A stretch of 13,304 bases of DNA from CAZKGE01 sp964541695. GTDB taxonomy: Bacteria > Bacillota > Clostridia > Christensenellales > CAG-138. Positions 1 to 6,953 of this stretch are shown here, piece by piece. Where the stretch lies: NCBI GenBank assembly GCA_964541695.1, contig CAZIRB010000066.1:1-13304 (forward strand). Direction: 5' to 3'. The first letter of the stretch is position 1; each line of letters starts with the position of its first letter. Under the pieces are notes generated by a model. That model did not search any database. It was given only the letters and a program-made list of their open reading frames with translations, and was not told the origin of the DNA. Made by a program: the position numbers and the translations under genes.

Positions 1-23
1 GGGCCGCCGTCGCGTTGGAGGAG

Positions 24-40
24 TACGGGGTACGGGGTAC
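24..40. repeat. Short tandem repeat, TACGGGG units
   Basis: Two full copies of the 7-bp unit TACGGGG (24-30 and 31-37) are followed by a third partial copy, TAC (38-40). The array runs into the left end of the larger inverted repeat at 33-180. It is non-coding and its function is unknown; it may mark the edge of the mobile-like element or be slippage-generated. Confidence 0.6.
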
Positions 41-180
41 GTTGCGGGGCTCCGCCCCGCGCCCCGCCAAAGGAGGAAACCCCCTTTGGAAACCCAAGGA
101 AAAATCGACGAACGTATCGGGTTTCCAAAGGGACGTGTTCCTTTGGCGGAGGTTTGGAGGCGGCGCCTCCAACGTACCCG
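33..180. repeat. Composite inverted repeat of about 150 bp, REP- or MITE-like
   Basis: Nested symmetry is visible directly. The ends GGGTACGTTG (about 35-44) and CAACGTACCC (170-179) are inverted copies. Inside lie two perfect hairpins: GCGGGGC/GCCCCGC (44-60, 3-nt loop) and TTGGAGGC/GCCTCCAA (154-172, 3-nt loop). The core is a long imperfect inverted repeat, left arm 64-95 and right arm 119-149, whose outer CCGCCAAAGGA and inner CTTTGGAAACCC blocks match exactly around a diverged centre, with a loop of about 23 nt. Each core arm also contains its own CCAAAGG...CCTTTGG palindrome, so alternative foldings exist. No transposase is present. This is the pattern of a non-autonomous palindromic repeat family; a transcribed RNA structure is the alternative. 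A 73-codon reading frame across it is judged spurious. Confidence 0.7.
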
Positions 181-188
181 TTAAAATC

Positions 189-221
189 AAGACCGGTGGC
201 CCAAGCGGGCCGCCGGTCTTT
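189..221 (-). terminator. Intrinsic terminator of the aldolase gene, probably bidirectional
   Basis: The stem AAGACCGG-T-GGCCC (189-202) pairs with GGGCC-G-CCGGTCTT (207-220) around a 4-nt loop; only the middle T/G position is imperfect. It lies 25 bp beyond the stop codon of the minus-strand aldolase gene. On the minus strand the stem is followed by GATTTTAA, a short U-tract; on the plus strand by TTTG. It could therefore stop transcription from either side, better on the minus strand. Confidence 0.7.
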
Positions 222-245
222 GCACTTATCCGGTAAGAGAGCGCC

Positions 246-1160
246 TCACGAAACCTTATACTTCTCGGTCACGCCGAGGCTCTGCATGAGCGCTTCCAGT
301 TCGGCAAGTTTAGAGCCGCCGAGCTCCTGATACGGCTTGCGCAGCTGGCCCGCGGGCAGACCGAGTATGCGCAGCGCCGCCTTGATGCAGACGGGGTTGC
401 TGAACAGGTAGAGCATTTTGAGCAGGTCGTAATACTGGAAGTACGTATTGCGGCACGCGTTGACCTGTTCGATGCTGTCCCAGGGCTTCGACATCAGCGC
501 CATTTCCTCGGGGATGACGTTGCCGCCGATATTGGCCGCGCCCTGGCCGCCGATGGCCATGGTGGGCAAAAGGATCGAATACTTTGGGAAGTCGCAGCAC
601 ATGATGCTGACGCCGTCGCCGACGAGCTTCTTGACCTCGCACAGGTGTCCGACGCTCGGCATGGCCTCCTTGTCGACGACAAAGTTCGGGCATTCCTGAT
701 GCAAAAGGCCGATGGTCTCCGGCTCGAGCATCACGCCGGTGCGGCTGGGGTTATTGTAGACGCCGACGGGCAGCCGGACGGACTGCATCGCCGTGATGAA
801 GAACTCGCGGCAGGCGGACTGTGACGGCAGCAGATAGTACGGCGCGGTGAACACGAGGCCGTCCGCGCCCGCGCTTTCGCAGTACTTGGCAAACTCGACC
901 GTTCCCTCGGTCGTGGAGAGCGTGGAGCCGAAGAACACCGGGATCTTCCCCTTGCAGATCTTGACCATCTCGGGCACGATCGCGCGGCGCTCCTCGAGCG
1001 AGAGCATGGACACCTCGCCGGCGGAGCCCATGCAAAAGAGCATGCTGGTCTTATGCGCAACGTGGAAGTTCACGATCTCGGCGAACGCGCCGAAATCGAC
1101 CCGGTTGTTTTTGTCGAACGGCGTCGGGATCGCCACCCAAGAACCGCTGGGTTTGAACAT
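246..1160 (-). CDS. Dihydrodipicolinate synthase/N-acetylneuraminate lyase family aldolase
   Basis: A 304-residue class I aldolase of the DapA/NanA family, full length for the family (about 290-305). These cytosolic TIM-barrel enzymes form a Schiff base with pyruvate or a 2-keto acid. Visible family signatures: GSAGE at 45-49 in place of the usual G-T/S-T-GE, PYY at 107-109, YNNPSRTG at 135-142 (catalytic Tyr135 and carboxylate-binding Arg140), Schiff-base Lys164 in VVDKEA, and GGQGAANIGGN near 204. The ATG at 1160 is chosen over the GTG at 1163 because GGAGG lies 7 nt before the ATG but only 4 nt before the GTG. The gene stands alone, with its own promoter and terminator, and no lysine-pathway or sialic-acid genes adjoin it. 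Substrate is therefore open: DHDPS, NanA and 2-keto-3-deoxy-sugar-acid aldolase all remain possible. Ala47 replaces the second Thr of the DapA Thr-Thr pair. The family is certain, the exact reaction is not. Confidence 0.93.
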   Translation of the reverse strand: MFKPSGSWVAIPTPFDKNNRVDFGAFAEIVNFHVAHKTSMLFCMGSAGEVSMLSLEERRAIVPEMVKICKGKIPVFFGSTLSTTEGTVEFAKYCESAGADGLVFTAPYYLLPSQSACREFFITAMQSVRLPVGVYNNPSRTGVMLEPETIGLLHQECPNFVVDKEAMPSVGHLCEVKKLVGDGVSIMCCDFPKYSILLPTMAIGGQGAANIGGNVIPEEMALMSKPWDSIEQVNACRNTYFQYYDLLKMLYLFSNPVCIKAALRILGLPAGQLRKPYQELGGSKLAELEALMQSLGVTEKYKVS

Positions 1161-1196
1161 CACAATTCCTCCTTTTACGTACGATACCTTGTTTTT

Positions 1197-1224
1197 AGCA
1201 TACCATCCGTGACGCGTTTGTCAA
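1197..1224 (-). promoter_or_regulatory. Sigma-A promoter of the aldolase gene
   Basis: On the minus strand a perfect -35 TTGACA (1224-1219) is followed after 16 bp by TATGCT (1202-1197). TGG directly precedes the -10, giving an extended TGn -10. Predicted transcription start is near 1190, about 30 nt before the ATG at 1160, with the ribosome site in between. No other minus-strand promoter for this gene is needed, because the terminator at 1246-1283 isolates it from the upstream operon. Confidence 0.75.
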
Positions 1225-1245
1225 GGCGCGGCGATCATGCGGCGG

Positions 1246-1283
1246 ACAAAAAACAGCCGCCCGCGCGGAAAACGGCGGGCGGC
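1246..1283 (-). terminator. Intrinsic terminator of the six-gene ABC operon
   Basis: On the minus strand a perfect 9-bp GC stem, GCCGCCCGC (1283-1275) with GCGGGCGGC (1264-1256), encloses a 10-nt loop and is followed by TGTTTTTTGT (1255-1246). It lies 24 bp after the stop codon of the DUF4340 gene. It should end the long operon and insulate the aldolase promoter just downstream. Confidence 0.9.
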
Positions 1284-1307
1284 CTGGACCAATTCGGTGC
1301 GGGTTTC

Positions 1308-2375
1308 TTATTCCGCGTCCGGGCGCAATGTGTCCCAGGACGCGGAGAGCAGCTTTTGCGCGGCCGACTCGTCGATGAGGTAGACCATCTTAGAACCAAT
1401 CAGGCGCGCGCAGCGGTAATCCTCGCCGAACACGTCGCCGAGCGCGAGCGTGAACGTGGCGGAAGCGCCGCCCGGCTGCGCTTCGGCGCCGCCGCTTCCG
1501 CTGTCCGTCCCGGCCGCGACGGCCGGATACGTGACCGTGACCGTGGCGGCGGGCTCGTCGAGGCCGTACTCGGCAAGGTCAATGTCCGCGGCGTTGTAGC
1601 GGACGCACTTGCGGAACGCGAGCTGCGTCAGCTCGGACAATAGCTCCGTCACCTTGGCCGCGTCGAGCGTCGCGGGCGCGGCGCCCGGCTGCTCGAGGTA
1701 CCACACGGGCGCGGGCCCTGCCGCGTTTTCGCCGTCCGTGCCGGTGCCGCCGCTGCTGTCCGCGGTCTTGGCAAGGCTGAGCGTGAGCGCGCCGTCCGGC
1801 CGCTCGATCGAAAGCCGCGTCACATTGTCCATGTTCGGCACCGCCTCCTTCTGGACGAGGTCGAGCACCCCCTTGTCGAACGCGTCGTACAGCGCCGCGT
1901 CGACGAGGTAGACCGTGTCGCCGCCGTCCGCGGTCAGGTAATATTCCAGGGTCACCTCGTTGCGGTCGCCGAGCGCGAAGCTCTTTTTGCCGCCGCCCGC
2001 GTCCGTGAGCAAGATGCTGCACGCGGGCTGGTCGAGGCCGTACTCGGCAAGGTCCTGCGATGTAAACGAGCGCGAAGCGGTAAGGCTCGTCGATACGGAC
2101 ACCATCTGTTTTACGAGCGTCTGATCGAGCGGACAGGCCGGGTCCGATTCATAGATCCAGCTATCGCCGGATTTTTTCAGGGCGACCGTCTCGCCGCCGC
2201 GCGTGTAGTCGATGCGGGCAAGCGCGGCGGAGTCGAGCGACGCGATCTCGATCTCGGCCGCGTCCGTTTCCTCGGCGGCCGTTTCGTCCGGCACGAGCTT
2301 TCCGACGAGAAAATACCCGGCGACGCAGAGCGCGAGCGCACCAATCAGGAGAAGAAGCCGAAGCCCGCGTTTCAT
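1308..2375 (-). CDS. DUF4340 protein, membrane-anchored, with an internal tandem duplication
   Basis: A 355-residue protein with one N-terminal membrane segment (about residues 5-26) and an outward-facing remainder. The extracellular part consists of two similar modules, about 47-170 and 183-340. Each starts with a short beta-rich segment, carries YGLD (112-115 and 270-273), a FALGD or TLALGD strand and a VYLVD or VYLID strand. This architecture and the position directly after a GldG-like gene match DUF4340 proteins of Gld-type ABC clusters. The ATG at 2375 is chosen because GGAGG lies 8 nt upstream and the codon overlaps the stop of the preceding gene as ATGA; an upstream in-frame extension to 2633 would run inside the GldG gene and is rejected. 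A low-complexity Gly/Ser/Ala/Asp stretch lies at about 206-222, with a second at 288-305. Its biochemical role is unknown; it is probably an extracytoplasmic partner of the ABC complex. Confidence 0.88.
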   Translation of the reverse strand: MKRGLRLLLLIGALALCVAGYFLVGKLVPDETAAEETDAAEIEIASLDSAALARIDYTRGGETVALKKSGDSWIYESDPACPLDQTLVKQMVSVSTSLTASRSFTSQDLAEYGLDQPACSILLTDAGGGKKSFALGDRNEVTLEYYLTADGGDTVYLVDAALYDAFDKGVLDLVQKEAVPNMDNVTRLSIERPDGALTLSLAKTADSSGGTGTDGENAAGPAPVWYLEQPGAAPATLDAAKVTELLSELTQLAFRKCVRYNAADIDLAEYGLDEPAATVTVTYPAVAAGTDSGSGGAEAQPGGASATFTLALGDVFGEDYRCARLIGSKMVYLIDESAAQKLLSASWDTLRPDAE

Positions 2376-3847
2376 CTGCGTTTCCTCCAGACCACGATGG
2401 CGATGCCGGCCGCGACGAACAAAAGCGGCAGCAGCGCGACCAGAACGAGGCTGAGCGACACCGCGGCGGACGTGGGCACGGTCAATTTGGCCTGGCTCAT
2501 GTCCTTGGAGCGGATCGAGATCGTGTTCTCTCGCTCGCACATCCAGCCGAACGAGTTGAGCAGAAAGTCGCGGTCGGCACCGGCGACGAGGTTGTTCACG
2601 TCGTCGAGCATCATCTGCGACGTGGTCGCCCAAACGATCCTCGTCTCGACGTCGCCGATCTTTTCGGAGATCGCGACCGCGAGCGCGAACGGGCCGCCGA
2701 TGTCGCCGTCCTCGCGCTCGAAGGACTGCATGTTCGCGCCCGCAAGCTTGGAATAGGCCTTGTCGGACGTGGTTAAAAGCTCGGTTACATTCAGCGTGTC
2801 GCGCAAATCCTCGGACACGACGAGGCCCTGCGCCATGGGCATGAGCACGAAGTAGTTGCCGATGCGCAAGGGCGTCGTGATCGTGTGGCTGTTGATGTCC
2901 GGCAGCAGGTAGTGGTAGTAGCTGCGGATCGAGTGGTTCGCGTCGCCCTCGACGACGATGCCGTCGGTCTTCGTTACGCCGTAGTGCTCCATCAGCGCGG
3001 AAAGGTTCGGCAGGCTCGTTTCGGTGTAGTCCGTGATCAAAAGCAGCCGCCCGCCGCCCTCGAGATAGGAAAGCACCTTGTCCTTGTCGCTTGCCGAGAG
3101 GTCCGTTTCGGGCGAGTTGATGACGAGGCAGGCGCAGTCCTCCGGCACCGCGTCCTCGGTGAGGAAGCTCAGCTCCGCAAGCTCGATGTTCTCGCGCCTG
3201 ACCGCGTCCTGCATCGTGGTGATGAAGCTCGGTTCGCCGTGGCCGGTCAGCATGTACGCCTTGGGCAGCGAGTCGCTCGTGACGTAGTCGATCGCGCTCG
3301 TGACGGCGTTCTCGCCGGCGAACGTGGTCAGGACCTCCCCGGTCGTGTAGTAGCTCGCGTAGTCCGTCTCGAATATATCGGAGTACCGCACGTGCTGGCT
3401 GCGCTTGCCGCTGGCGATAAGCAGGCTGTTGTCCTGCATCGTGGCGTCGACGCCGTAGCTTTCCAAAAAGTTCGGCGACACGACCGGATCGACGCGCGTG
3501 ACCGCCACGTTCGGGCTCAGGCTCTTGTAGCGGTCGAGCAATTGAACGAGCGCCTCGTCCTCGTTGCCGCCCTGCGCGATGAAGTAGATGTCGACCTTGT
3601 CCGTCAGCCCGCCGACGAGCTGCTTGGTCTGGTCCGAGAGGCTGAACATTTTGTTTGCCGTGACGTCGAGCTTCGTAACCGTGGACGGGAGCTTGCCGAT
3701 AAGCAGCACCGCCGCTACCGCGATGGCGACGACGATGAGCGCCGCGAGCGCGCTGTACCCGCCCGCGCGGAACGCGCGGCTCGTAAACTTCCCGCGCACG
3801 CTCTCCTTATCGAACCCGAGCGCGAGCTTCATATTGCGTTTTTCCAT
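2372..3847 (-). CDS. GldG-like ABC transporter auxiliary protein
   Basis: A 491-residue protein of the GldG/ABC_transp_aux type. It has one membrane helix near the N-terminus (about 31-52), a large extracytoplasmic region, and a second helix at the C-terminus (about 461-487) ending in WRKRR. Visible family features are the KLDVTANKMFSLS segment after helix 1 (about 59-71), the GHGEP motif at 202-206, and the GGGRLLLI strand near 264-271, as in the intracellular-transport-like fold of GldG relatives. The ATG at 3847 is preferred to the GTG at 3856: GGAGG at 3860-3856 sits 8 nt before the ATG, and the GTG lies within the ribosome site. The start overlaps the permease stop by one base (TGATG), and its own stop overlaps the next start (ATGA). 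In Bacteroidota GldG works with GldA and GldF in gliding and secretion; here no motility genes adjoin, so that role should not be transferred. Confidence 0.9.
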   Translation of the reverse strand: MEKRNMKLALGFDKESVRGKFTSRAFRAGGYSALAALIVVAIAVAAVLLIGKLPSTVTKLDVTANKMFSLSDQTKQLVGGLTDKVDIYFIAQGGNEDEALVQLLDRYKSLSPNVAVTRVDPVVSPNFLESYGVDATMQDNSLLIASGKRSQHVRYSDIFETDYASYYTTGEVLTTFAGENAVTSAIDYVTSDSLPKAYMLTGHGEPSFITTMQDAVRRENIELAELSFLTEDAVPEDCACLVINSPETDLSASDKDKVLSYLEGGGRLLLITDYTETSLPNLSALMEHYGVTKTDGIVVEGDANHSIRSYYHYLLPDINSHTITTPLRIGNYFVLMPMAQGLVVSEDLRDTLNVTELLTTSDKAYSKLAGANMQSFEREDGDIGGPFALAVAISEKIGDVETRIVWATTSQMMLDDVNNLVAGADRDFLLNSFGWMCERENTISIRSKDMSQAKLTVPTSAAVSLSLVLVALLPLLFVAAGIAIVVWRKRR

Positions 3848-4710
3848 CAGCTCCACCTCCGCTTCTCAAGCGACTGCACCGTAAAGAACACAAACACGAG
3901 CGCGACCGCGATAAAGAACACGATCGCGGTCAGGTCGAACACGCCGTTTGTGAACGCGTCGAAGCGGTCGAACAGCGAGAACCATTTCATGGCGTCCGGC
4001 AGCAGGTTCGTCAGAAGGCCCGGCTTGAGCGTCTTGACCGCGAACACGCCGCCCTCGAGCAGTATAAACGCGATGATCGCCGCAAAGCCGTTCTTCGTCA
4101 TGGCGCGCACGAGCAGCGCGATCAATAGCGCGGCGACCGTCAGCGCGACCATCGACGTGGTCGCGCTCGCCGAGACAAATTCCGTCAGGCTCGTGAGGAA
4201 GAAGTTGACCAGGAGCGTCAAAAAGCACAGCACGGCCGCGATCGCCTGGTTCTCCGTCACGGACGAGATGAAAAGCCCGATCGCGATAAACGCCGCGCCC
4301 ATCATCGCAAAGCCCGCCAGCGCGCCGTAGGCGGTCGGGAAGCTGATCGCGCCGAACGCGGACAGGATCAGCGGGTAGAACGCGATGATTGCGACCGGTA
4401 CGGCGAACACCGTCAGCATCGCGAGGTACTTGCCCCAGACGACCTTAGCGAGCGTCACCGGCTGCGCGTACAGGAGCTGGTCGGTCTTTTGCCGCCGCTC
4501 CTCCGCGATGCCGCGCATGGTGAGCACCGGCACGACGATCATGAATATGAACGACATGCCGTCGAGCACGTACTCGAAGTTCGAGTAGCCGAAATTTAAG
4601 TTGTACGCCATCGTATACACGCCCGCGAACACGAGCAGGAACGCGCAGAAGAGATAGCCGGTCATCGTGTGGAAGAACGACCGGAGCTCGCGCCCATAGA
4701 TTGCGCCCAT
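3847..4710 (-). CDS. ABC-2 type (GldF-like) transporter permease
   Basis: A 287-residue integral membrane protein with about six to eight hydrophobic segments (near 17-36, 50-66, 95-115, 128-149, 155-173, 187-203, 207-225 and 258-279). The cytoplasmic stretch TMRGIAEERRQKTDQLL (64-80), followed by YAQPVT, is the characteristic coupling region of ABC-2/GldF-like permeases that contacts the ATPase. A strong ribosome site (GGAGG, 8 nt before the ATG) is present. The gene starts 3 bp after the ATPase stop and its last base is shared with the GldG start, so all three are expected to be made together. It most likely forms the membrane channel or mechanotransmission unit of the complex with the ATPase at 4714-5676. 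The substrate cannot be read from the sequence. Confidence 0.92.
   Translation of the reverse strand: MGAIYGRELRSFFHTMTGYLFCAFLLVFAGVYTMAYNLNFGYSNFEYVLDGMSFIFMIVVPVLTMRGIAEERRQKTDQLLYAQPVTLAKVVWGKYLAMLTVFAVPVAIIAFYPLILSAFGAISFPTAYGALAGFAMMGAAFIAIGLFISSVTENQAIAAVLCFLTLLVNFFLTSLTEFVSASATTSMVALTVAALLIALLVRAMTKNGFAAIIAFILLEGGVFAVKTLKPGLLTNLLPDAMKWFSLFDRFDAFTNGVFDLTAIVFFIAVALVFVFFTVQSLEKRRWS
3856..3860 (-). promoter_or_regulatory. Ribosome binding site that fixes the GldG-like start
   Basis: GGAGG on the minus strand lies 8 nt before the ATG at 3847, inside the end of the permease gene. The same 8-nt GGAGG spacing recurs at the starts at 2375, 4710, 5676 and 7630, so this uniform spacing supports ATG 3847 over GTG 3856. 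Confidence 0.75.
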
Positions 4711-4713
4711 GCG

Positions 4714-5676
4714 TTACGCCTCCTTCCGTTCGGCCGCTTCGGCCGCGTCGTTTTCCGTAAACTCGAGGAAGATGTCCTCGAGGCTCGCCTTTGCCGCGGT
4801 CATGCCGAGTATCGGCAGCCCCTTCTGGCTGAACGCGCGGAACAGGTCCTCGCGCAGGTCCGCGTCGCCGTCCGCGGTGAGCGTAATCGCAAGCTCGCCG
4901 TTTTCGCCGTCGTCGATCTGCGTACTGGCTATGTGCGGCACGCCCGACAGCGCTTCGCTGACCGCCTCGCGCGCGGCGCGGACGGTCAGCTTCAGCGTCG
5001 ACACGCCCGCAAACAGCTTCTCGAGGTTCTCCGGCGTATCGGAAGCGACGAGCTTTCCCTTGTTGATGATCAGGATGTGGTCGCAGACGGCCTGCACCTC
5101 GCTCAGAATGTGGCTGCTGAGGATGACCGTGTGCCGCTCGCCGAGCTCCTTGATGAGGTCGCGGATCTCGATGATCTGCTTGGGATCGAGGCCGACGGTC
5201 GGCTCGTCGAGTATGATCACCTGCGGGTCGCCGAGCAGCGCCTGCGCGATGCCGACGCGCTGCTTGTAGCCCTTCGACAGGTTCTTGATGAGCCTGTGCT
5301 GCATGTCGTCGATCTTCGTGACCGCGATCACGCGGTCGATCTGCGCCTTGCGCTCGCCGCGCGGCACGCTGCGAAGCTTGGCCACAAACGAGAGAAACTC
5401 CCGCGGCGTCATGTCCTGGTACAGCGGCGGCTGCTCGGGCAGGTAGCCCAAAAGCTTCTTGGCGGCGACCGGCTCGTCGAATATGTCGTGCCCGTCGATG
5501 GACACGCTGCCCGACGTGGGGGCGAGGCAGCCGGTCATGATGTTCATCGTCGTGGTCTTGCCCGCGCCGTTGGGCCCGAGCAAGCCGTAGATCTTGCCGT
5601 CGGACACGGTGAACGACACGTCCACGAGGGCCGGATTGCCGCCGTACTCCTTGGTCAGATGCGATACTTGAATCAC
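4714..5676 (-). CDS. ABC transporter ATP-binding protein (GldA/CcmA-like)
   Basis: A 320-residue ATPase with a complete nucleotide-binding site: Walker A GPNGAGKT (34-41), Q-loop Gln82 in LPEQPPLY, signature LSKGYKQR (133-140), Walker B VIILDEP (153-159, catalytic Glu158) and switch His189 in SSH. The LSKGYKQR variant, with YLPEQPPLY at the Q-loop, is typical of the GldA-like branch of ABC-2 exporter ATPases. Residues after about 220 form the C-terminal extension common to this branch. The start is GTG at 5676, supported by GGAGG 8 nt upstream; an ATG alternative near it is not seen. That GTG overlaps the kinase stop as GTGA. It energises the permease at 3847-4710. All catalytic residues are intact, so the transporter is probably functional. 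Confidence 0.95.
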   Translation of the reverse strand: MIQVSHLTKEYGGNPALVDVSFTVSDGKIYGLLGPNGAGKTTTMNIMTGCLAPTSGSVSIDGHDIFDEPVAAKKLLGYLPEQPPLYQDMTPREFLSFVAKLRSVPRGERKAQIDRVIAVTKIDDMQHRLIKNLSKGYKQRVGIAQALLGDPQVIILDEPTVGLDPKQIIEIRDLIKELGERHTVILSSHILSEVQAVCDHILIINKGKLVASDTPENLEKLFAGVSTLKLTVRAAREAVSEALSGVPHIASTQIDDGENGELAITLTADGDADLREDLFRAFSQKGLPILGMTAAKASLEDIFLEFTENDAAEAAERKEA

Positions 5677-6953
5677 TCTGTATTCCTCCCGGTTTCGTTC
5701 GTATTGGTCACGCTACCATATTTACCTTTAAAAAAGCTGAATCGCCGCGCGCGGGATAGCGGCAGCTCGACGATAAAGCGGTTCTGCCCGCCCTCGCTCT
5801 CGGCGCAGATAGCGCCGCCGTGCGAGATCGCCACGCCCTTGGCGATGGCCAGGCCCAGGCCGTATCCACCGCCGGACTCGCGCGCCTCGTCGAGGCGGCG
5901 GAAGCGCTCGAAGATATGGGAAAGCTCCGCCTTCTCGATGGGTCTGCCGGTGTTGGCCACGGTAAGCCGCGCATGTTTTTTGCGCGTGCAAAGCGTCAGT
6001 TCGATTAAGCCGCGCTCGTCGCCGTACTTGATCGCGTTGATCAGCAGGTTGTCGATAAGCCGCCGGAGCTGCCCGGCCTGGCCGGACACGAGCACGCCGT
6101 CCTCGATCGCGGTCGAGAGCTTTTTGCCGCTCTCGTAGACGGTCGCCTCAAGCTCGAGCGCGCAGTCCGTCGCGACGGCGGAGAGGTCTACGTCGGTCAG
6201 GCTCTTTTTCGGCAGGCCCGCGTCGGCGCGCGCGAGCGAGAGCATCTCGTCGACCAGATTGCGCATGCGCTGCGACTCGGACTTGATGCTGCCCGTCCAT
6301 TTTCTAAGTCGACCAGTGTCCGCGCCGGGGTGGGCGAGCAGCATGTCCGCGTTGGACATGATGATCGTGAGCGGCGTGCGCAGCTCGTGCGACGCGTCCT
6401 CGACGAACAGCCGCTGCTGCGTCAGCGCCGTCTCGACCGGGCGCACGGCCCAGCGCGCAAGCAGCACGCTGATGCCGAAAAACAGCATAAGCGCCGCCGC
6501 GCCCACGACGAGCGCATTCTCGACAAAGAGCCGGATCACGCTGCTCTCGAGCGACACGTCCGCAAACGCGATGCGCACGCCGAACGGCATCTCCAGCCGG
6601 TAGAAGCGCAGGCCGTACTCCTTTAGCAGCCCCACGTCGTCCGCGGCGGCAAGGCCCGCGCGCACGACGCTCTCGAGCCCGGCCGCGTCCTGCACGACGT
6701 AGTATGCGCCGCCGACGACGGCGAACTTGCCGGAAGGGTCGATGTCCACGGTGAAGCAGGGGACGCGGGTGCCGGTGTTTTCGTAGGTGGCGGAGAGCCC
6801 GGGCAGCGCGGCCGCGCGCTGAAGCGCAATCAGGCTGTCGGTCCGCATCCCCGCGCGCGTGGCGGATAGCAGCGCAAAAAACAGTGCGCCGAGTATGCTC
6901 GTGACGATGCTCATGTTGATCAATACGAATTTTTGCCGCAGCCTTTTGATCAT
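5673..6953 (-). CDS. Sensor histidine kinase paired with an OmpR-type regulator
   Basis: A 426-residue membrane sensor kinase. Helix 1 is about 10-31, an extracytoplasmic sensor of about 110 residues follows (roughly 35-142), and helix 2 is about 144-168. The dimerisation/phosphoacceptor motif is ASHELRTPL with His189. The catalytic domain shows an N-box (NLLINAIKYG, Asn306), a G1-like NTGRPI (334-339), FERFRR (348-353) and G2 GYGLGLAIAKG. In G1 the usual Asp is Asn334 and the second Gly is Pro338, a variant seen in some Bacillota kinases. The ATG at 6953 overlaps the regulator stop (ATGA). Its ribosome site is weak (GGGGAA), suggesting coupling to the regulator. The last 20 or so residues (after about 405) are an AT-richer extension beyond the kinase fold that carries the ribosome site of the ATPase gene. 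The signal is unknown. Confidence 0.94.
   Translation of the reverse strand: MIKRLRQKFVLINMSIVTSILGALFFALLSATRAGMRTDSLIALQRAAALPGLSATYENTGTRVPCFTVDIDPSGKFAVVGGAYYVVQDAAGLESVVRAGLAAADDVGLLKEYGLRFYRLEMPFGVRIAFADVSLESSVIRLFVENALVVGAAALMLFFGISVLLARWAVRPVETALTQQRLFVEDASHELRTPLTIIMSNADMLLAHPGADTGRLRKWTGSIKSESQRMRNLVDEMLSLARADAGLPKKSLTDVDLSAVATDCALELEATVYESGKKLSTAIEDGVLVSGQAGQLRRLIDNLLINAIKYGDERGLIELTLCTRKKHARLTVANTGRPIEKAELSHIFERFRRLDEARESGGGYGLGLAIAKGVAISHGGAICAESEGGQNRFIVELPLSRARRFSFFKGKYGSVTNTNETGRNTE

Noticed and set aside
15..236. Plus-strand 73-codon reading frame
   Set aside because: It runs through the inverted-repeat element and terminator, its composition is set by the hairpins, and the product is low-complexity and unlike any protein I know.
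1187..1226. CCTTG...CAAGG inverted pair around the aldolase promoter
   Set aside because: The arms are only 5 bp and 30 bp apart, one of them is part of the -35 element, and nothing else suggests an operator.
2376..2633. Extended N-terminus for the DUF4340 gene
   Set aside because: The extra 86 codons lie inside the GldG-like gene in another frame, are Arg-rich, and precede a clean membrane helix with its own ribosome site at the ATG at 2375.
2885..4330. Long plus-strand reading frame of 481 codons
   Set aside because: It is antisense to the GldG-like and permease genes, and its Val/Arg/Asp-rich product is typical of shadow frames in GC-rich coding DNA.
4669..6138. Long plus-strand reading frame of 489 codons
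   Set aside because: It is a shadow of the ATPase and kinase genes, both of which carry complete catalytic motifs on the other strand.
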